A DNA stretch of 36,053 nt from Alphaproteobacteria bacterium (GTDB lineage: Bacteria > Pseudomonadota > Alphaproteobacteria > Sphingomonadales > Kordiimonadaceae), in NCBI GenBank assembly GCA_021774695.1, contig JAJFIU010000161.1:1-36053 (forward strand). The letters run 5' to 3'. The notes under the pieces were generated by a model. It made no database searches and had not been told where the DNA came from. It worked only from the letters and a program-made list of their open reading frames with translations. This document shows, in pieces, positions 32,903 through 36,053 of the stretch; positions within the stretch are counted from its first letter, which is position 1, and the number at the start of each line of letters is the position of its first letter. Made by a program: the position numbers and the translations under genes.

Positions 32903-33535
32903 ATGCCAATAGAACCCGTTTTATATGGTCTTTTTATCATCGCGACAGCCGGGTTTATCTTTTCACCGGGGCCCATTGTTGGGCTGATAGTGGCGGAAAC
33001 CCTTCGCGACGGACCCCGGCACGGCTTGGCAGTGGTTGCCGGGGCCACAACGGTGTCTTTTTCTTATCTGGCGGTCAATCTCTTCGGTTTCGCCAGTATT
33101 GCGGCGCTCCCGGACATATTCCTGGAAGCTATCCGATACGCCGGTGCCTTGTATTTGTATTATCTCGCCTATCAGGCCTTCACCCGCCCAGTAGCCTCAC
33201 CGGATGCGAAGGGAATATTGCCGCCAGCGGCAGCGCCGCTTTGGGCCAGCTACCGCAAGGCTGTCATTGTCTGTGCAACAAGCCCCAAAACAATATTGTT
33301 TTTTGCCGCCTTTTTCCCACAATTTGTCAAAGAGGAGTTACCGCTCACGCCGCAATTGCTCGTTTTGTCAGTCACTTTTCTTATTGTGGCCTTTTTTATG
33401 GATATGGGCTGGGTGTTCACGGCGACAAAAGCCAAGAATTTTCTGACTCAACGTAACAAATTATCGCTGGCAAATAGGATTTCTGGCGGCGCGCTGGCCG
33501 CAGGTGCCACCTTGTTGTTGTTCATTAACAACTAA
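32903..33535 (+). CDS. LysE family amino acid exporter
   Basis: A small inner-membrane exporter of the LysE/RhtB type with about six membrane segments. The signature FIFSPGPIVGLIVAETLRDGPRHGLAVVAGA is at residues 18-48, and the second half carries ATSPKTILFFAAFFPQF, also typical. The substrate (an amino acid or derivative) cannot be read from sequence. ATG 32903 with AGGA upstream. A hairpin terminator follows the stop, and gyrA converges on it. Confidence 0.93.
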   Translation: MPIEPVLYGLFIIATAGFIFSPGPIVGLIVAETLRDGPRHGLAVVAGATTVSFSYLAVNLFGFASIAALPDIFLEAIRYAGALYLYYLAYQAFTRPVASPDAKGILPPAAAPLWASYRKAVIVCATSPKTILFFAAFFPQFVKEELPLTPQLLVLSVTFLIVAFFMDMGWVFTATKAKNFLTQRNKLSLANRISGGALAAGATLLLFINN

Positions 33536-33564
33536 GGCCAGCTATCACATTAATAGCCGGCCTT
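33534..33564 (+). terminator. Terminator after the LysE-type gene
   Basis: AAGGCC-A-GCTAT, loop, ATAGC-C-GGCCTT with one mismatch, followed by a T-rich tail. It lies at the stop codon and between converging transcripts. Confidence 0.65.
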
Positions 33565-33586
33565 AATTGTTTGATTTATTTTGATA

Positions 33587-36053
33587 TTATTCTTCAGATG
33601 AGTCTGCTTCTTCGGCCTCATCCACTACCACTTCTGCAGTAGCTTCTGCGCCGTCTCCAATAGCCTCAACATCGTTTTCGGCGTTTTCGCCGTCCTCTTC
33701 GTCGTCATCCTCCGCTTCTTGAAGTTTGGCGACTGAAACAATTTTCTCCTTGTCCGCAACCTTGAACAGGGTCACGCCCTTGGTGTTACGGCTGGCGATA
33801 CGAACATCATGCACCGGCGTGCGGATAAGCTTGCCCTGATCCGTCACCATCATCAGTTGTTCTTCAACCGTGATCGGGAACACGCCAACAACTGGGCCAA
33901 TATCGGCTCTGAGCGCATCGCTGGACGGCACATTCCATATACCCTGCCCACCACGCCCGGTTACCCGGTACTCATGGCTGCTGGTACGTTTACCGAAGCC
34001 ACCATTAGTCACTGTCAGGATAAATTGCTCTGGCGCAGCCAAGTCTGCCATACGCTCATCGCTCAATGTTTGCTCACCTGGCTCGCTTTTCCATGCAGCT
34101 GCTTTGAGATAAGCGGTTCGCTCGTCAGCCGAGGCGTCTGTGCTGTTGATAACGCACATGGATACAACTGATTCGCCTTTGCCAAATTTCATGCCGCGCA
34201 CACCAGTAGAGGTGCGGCCAACAAACAAGCGAACATCGGTGGCTTTGAAGCGGATAGCACGCCCGCCGCTTGCAGCAAGCAGAATATCGTCTTCTTCGGT
34301 GCAAACATCTACACCGATCAGCTTATCGTCATCGTCCGAGAAACGGATCGCAATCTTGCCGTTGGCCATAACATTAGAGAAATCAGACAGTAAGTTGCGC
34401 CGCACATTGCCTTTGGCGGTTGCAAACATAACATGTAGGTCACGCCATGTAGCTTCGTCTTCCGGTAACGGCAGAATAGTGGCAATGGTTTCGCCCTGCT
34501 GCAATGGCAACATGTTGATGACCGCTTTGCCTTTGGACTGTGGACTACCAATGGGCAGTTTCCACACCTTCATTTTATAGACCTGCCCCAAATTGGAGAA
34601 AAACAGCACAGGCGTATGGGTATCAGCAATGAAGAGCGTTGAGAGAAAGTCTTCATCTTTGGTTTGCATGCCCGAGCGACCTTTTCCGCCGCGGCGTTGC
34701 GCCCGGTATGTAGAAAGCGGAACCCGCTTGATGTAACCAGAATGAGTAACGGTCACGACCATATCTTCGCGCGCAATCAAGTCTTCGTCTTCGTAGGAAT
34801 TGATCGTGGTCGTATCAATCACTGTACGGCGGTCATTGCCAAAATCTGCTTGAACTTCAACCAGTTCCTCGCGCAGCACTTCAAACAAACGCTCACGAGA
34901 CTGAAGAATTTCCAGATATTCTCGGATTCTCTGCGCCAGCGTTTCCAGCTCGCCGCCAATTTCATCGCGGCCAAGCGCCGTCAGGCGGTGCAGGCGCAAG
35001 TCAAGAATAGCCTTAATTTGCAGTTCGGAAAGTTGGTAGGTTCCGTCTTCGTTGATGCGGCCAGCTTCATTGATCAGCTCAAGATAAGACAGAATGTCGC
35101 CTGTTTCCCATCTTTTGGCGGCCAAGGCTTCACGCGCAGCGGCCGGTGAGGTGGCACCGCGAATGATTGCAACAACTTCATCAATATTTGCAACGGCTGT
35201 CACCAAACCAACCATCAAGTGGGCACGGTCACGAGCTTTGTTCAATTCGAACTTGGAACGACGCGTGATCACTTCCTCACGGAAGTCAATGAACGCCTGC
35301 AATACCGCCTTAAGCGTTAATTGTTCAGGCTTGCCGCCGTTGATAGCCAGCATATTAATGCCGAAGCTATTTTGCACTTGAGTGAAGCGGTAAAGCTGGT
35401 TGAGGACAACTTCAGGAACCGCGTCACGTTTTAACTCGATAACCACACGCACGCCGTCACGATCGCTTTCATCGCGCAGGTCAGAAATGCCCTCAATGCG
35501 TTTGGTTTGAACACATTCAGCAATCTTTTCAATCATTGAAGACTTGTTAACCTGAAACGGTACCTCGGTAATGATAATCGCGTTACGATCTTTTCGCACT
35601 TCTTCGATATGCGTTTTACTGCGGATAGTGATCGAACCTTTGCCAGTTTCATACGCCTGGCGGATACCGCTGAGGCCAAGAATGCTGGCGCCTGTTGGCA
35701 GGTCTGGGCCCTTCACATGCTCCATCAGGCCTTCAACATCAATTTCCGGGTCATCAATAAGTGCAAACACACCGTCGATAACTTCGCGCAGGCTGTGAGG
35801 CGGAATATTGGTCGCCATTCCAACCGCGATGCCAGTACCGCCGTTGACCAGCAAATTCGGGAAGCGCGCAGGCAAAACAACCGGCTCATGCTCGCTTTCA
35901 TCATAGTTGGGGCGGAAATTAACCGTGTCTTTGTCGATATCCCCAAGCAAAGCAGTAGATACTTTGGCCATCCGTGCTTCGGTATAACGCATGGCAGCCG
36001 CGTTATCGCCGTCCATCGACCCGAAGTTACCCTGCCCGTGAATGAGCGGCGCA
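33587..36053 (-). CDS. gyrA: DNA gyrase subunit A, N-terminus beyond window
   Basis: The breaking-rejoining subunit of gyrase. The window starts inside the gene at about residue 100 of E. coli numbering: [15 protein letters not shown], then [11 protein letters not shown] with the catalytic Tyr. The quinolone-resistance positions 83 and 87 lie outside. Further motifs: [26 protein letters not shown], the GyrA-box QRRGGKGR that wraps DNA, and six-bladed C-terminal repeats ([18 protein letters not shown]). The last 45 residues are an acidic tail of Asp and Glu, as in many gyrases. The coding frame is open to the window edge. Confidence 0.98.
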   Translation of the reverse strand, partial: APLIHGQGNFGSMDGDNAAAMRYTEARMAKVSTALLGDIDKDTVNFRPNYDESEHEPVVLPARFPNLLVNGGTGIAVGMATNIPPHSLREVIDGVFALIDDPEIDVEGLMEHVKGPDLPTGASILGLSGIRQAYETGKGSITIRSKTHIEEVRKDRNAIIITEVPFQVNKSSMIEKIAECVQTKRIEGISDLRDESDRDGVRVVIELKRDAVPEVVLNQLYRFTQVQNSFGINMLAINGGKPEQLTLKAVLQAFIDFREEVITRRSKFELNKARDRAHLMVGLVTAVANIDEVVAIIRGATSPAAAREALAAKRWETGDILSYLELINEAGRINEDGTYQLSELQIKAILDLRLHRLTALGRDEIGGELETLAQRIREYLEILQSRERLFEVLREELVEVQADFGNDRRTVIDTTTINSYEDEDLIAREDMVVTVTHSGYIKRVPLSTYRAQRRGGKGRSGMQTKDEDFLSTLFIADTHTPVLFFSNLGQVYKMKVWKLPIGSPQSKGKAVINMLPLQQGETIATILPLPEDEATWRDLHVMFATAKGNVRRNLLSDFSNVMANGKIAIRFSDDDDKLIGVDVCTEEDDILLAASGGRAIRFKATDVRLFVGRTSTGVRGMKFGKGESVVSMCVINSTDASADERTAYLKAAAWKSEPGEQTLSDERMADLAAPEQFILTVTNGGFGKRTSSHEYRVTGRGGQGIWNVPSSDALRADIGPVVGVFPITVEEQLMMVTDQGKLIRTPVHDVRIASRNTKGVTLFKVADKEKIVSVAKLQEAEDDDEEDGENAENDVEAIGDGAEATAEVVVDEAEEADSSEE

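Noticed and set aside
34664..35149. A 161-codon plus-strand frame inside gyrA
   Set aside because: Antisense shadow; gyrA is intact in the other frame.
1..36053. CRISPR array, rRNA genes or further tRNAs
   Set aside because: I saw no regularly spaced repeats of CRISPR type, no rRNA signatures and no cloverleaf other than tRNA-Lys.

Overview
The window looks like the chromosome of an alphaproteobacterium of moderate GC content. The evidence is the gene order dacA-tmk-holB-metG-tatD-MBL hydrolase with stop/start overlaps, the order gyrA / coaD-peptidyl-prolyl isomerase-queA-tgt, a LytTR two-component pair, and a CtlX-type hydrolase. A Kordiimonas-like lineage is possible, but that is only a guess. 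Almost every base is coding; no gap between genes exceeds about 240 bases.

Layout, left to right. (1) 1-9949 is accessory and signalling chromosome: a truncated TIR-membrane-TPR protein, a LytS/LytR-type kinase and regulator, a secreted alpha/beta hydrolase, a nucleoside transporter divergent from an unusual adenosylhomocysteinase-like enzyme, a PAS protein overlapping a soluble chemotaxis receptor (a split Aer), an orphan small protein and a membrane diguanylate cyclase. (2) 9993-16444 is a 6.4 kb integrated element flanked by 19-bp perfect direct repeats. The repeats are the XerC arm plus central region of a dif site. The right copy is a complete dif-like site (16428-16455); the left copy has a diverged XerD arm. 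The element carries an HUH rolling-circle Rep, two XRE proteins, two small HTH proteins, a membrane protein and a DUF4062 protein, with no recombinase. I read it as an integrative mobile element exploiting Xer (IMEX) sitting in the chromosome dimer-resolution site. It probably replicates by rolling circle and carries a defence-type cargo gene. (3) 16445-19078 holds a CtlX-like hydrolase whose stop codon lies inside dif, an HI0933-family flavoprotein and a 59-residue DUF1289 protein. (4) 19127-28185 (minus strand) is a housekeeping and envelope run: retropepsin-like protease, MBL hydrolase, tatD, metG, holB, tmk, dacA, rlpA and an MltB-type transglycosylase. (5) 28330-36053 holds tRNA-Lys(TTT) with a clear promoter and terminator, an exported Rid-family protein, tgt-queA, an exported cyclophilin, coaD, a LysE-type exporter and the 3' part of gyrA.

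The most important observation is the dif-integrated element and its logic: integration duplicates the XerC arm and core, so the right junction regenerates a working-looking dif while the left junction keeps the element's own variant site. The second is the pairing of a nucleoside transporter with a changed base-binding motif and an adenosylhomocysteinase-like protein that has lost several adenine-binding residues, which suggests a non-canonical nucleoside substrate. All assignments come from reading motifs by eye; no database search was run.
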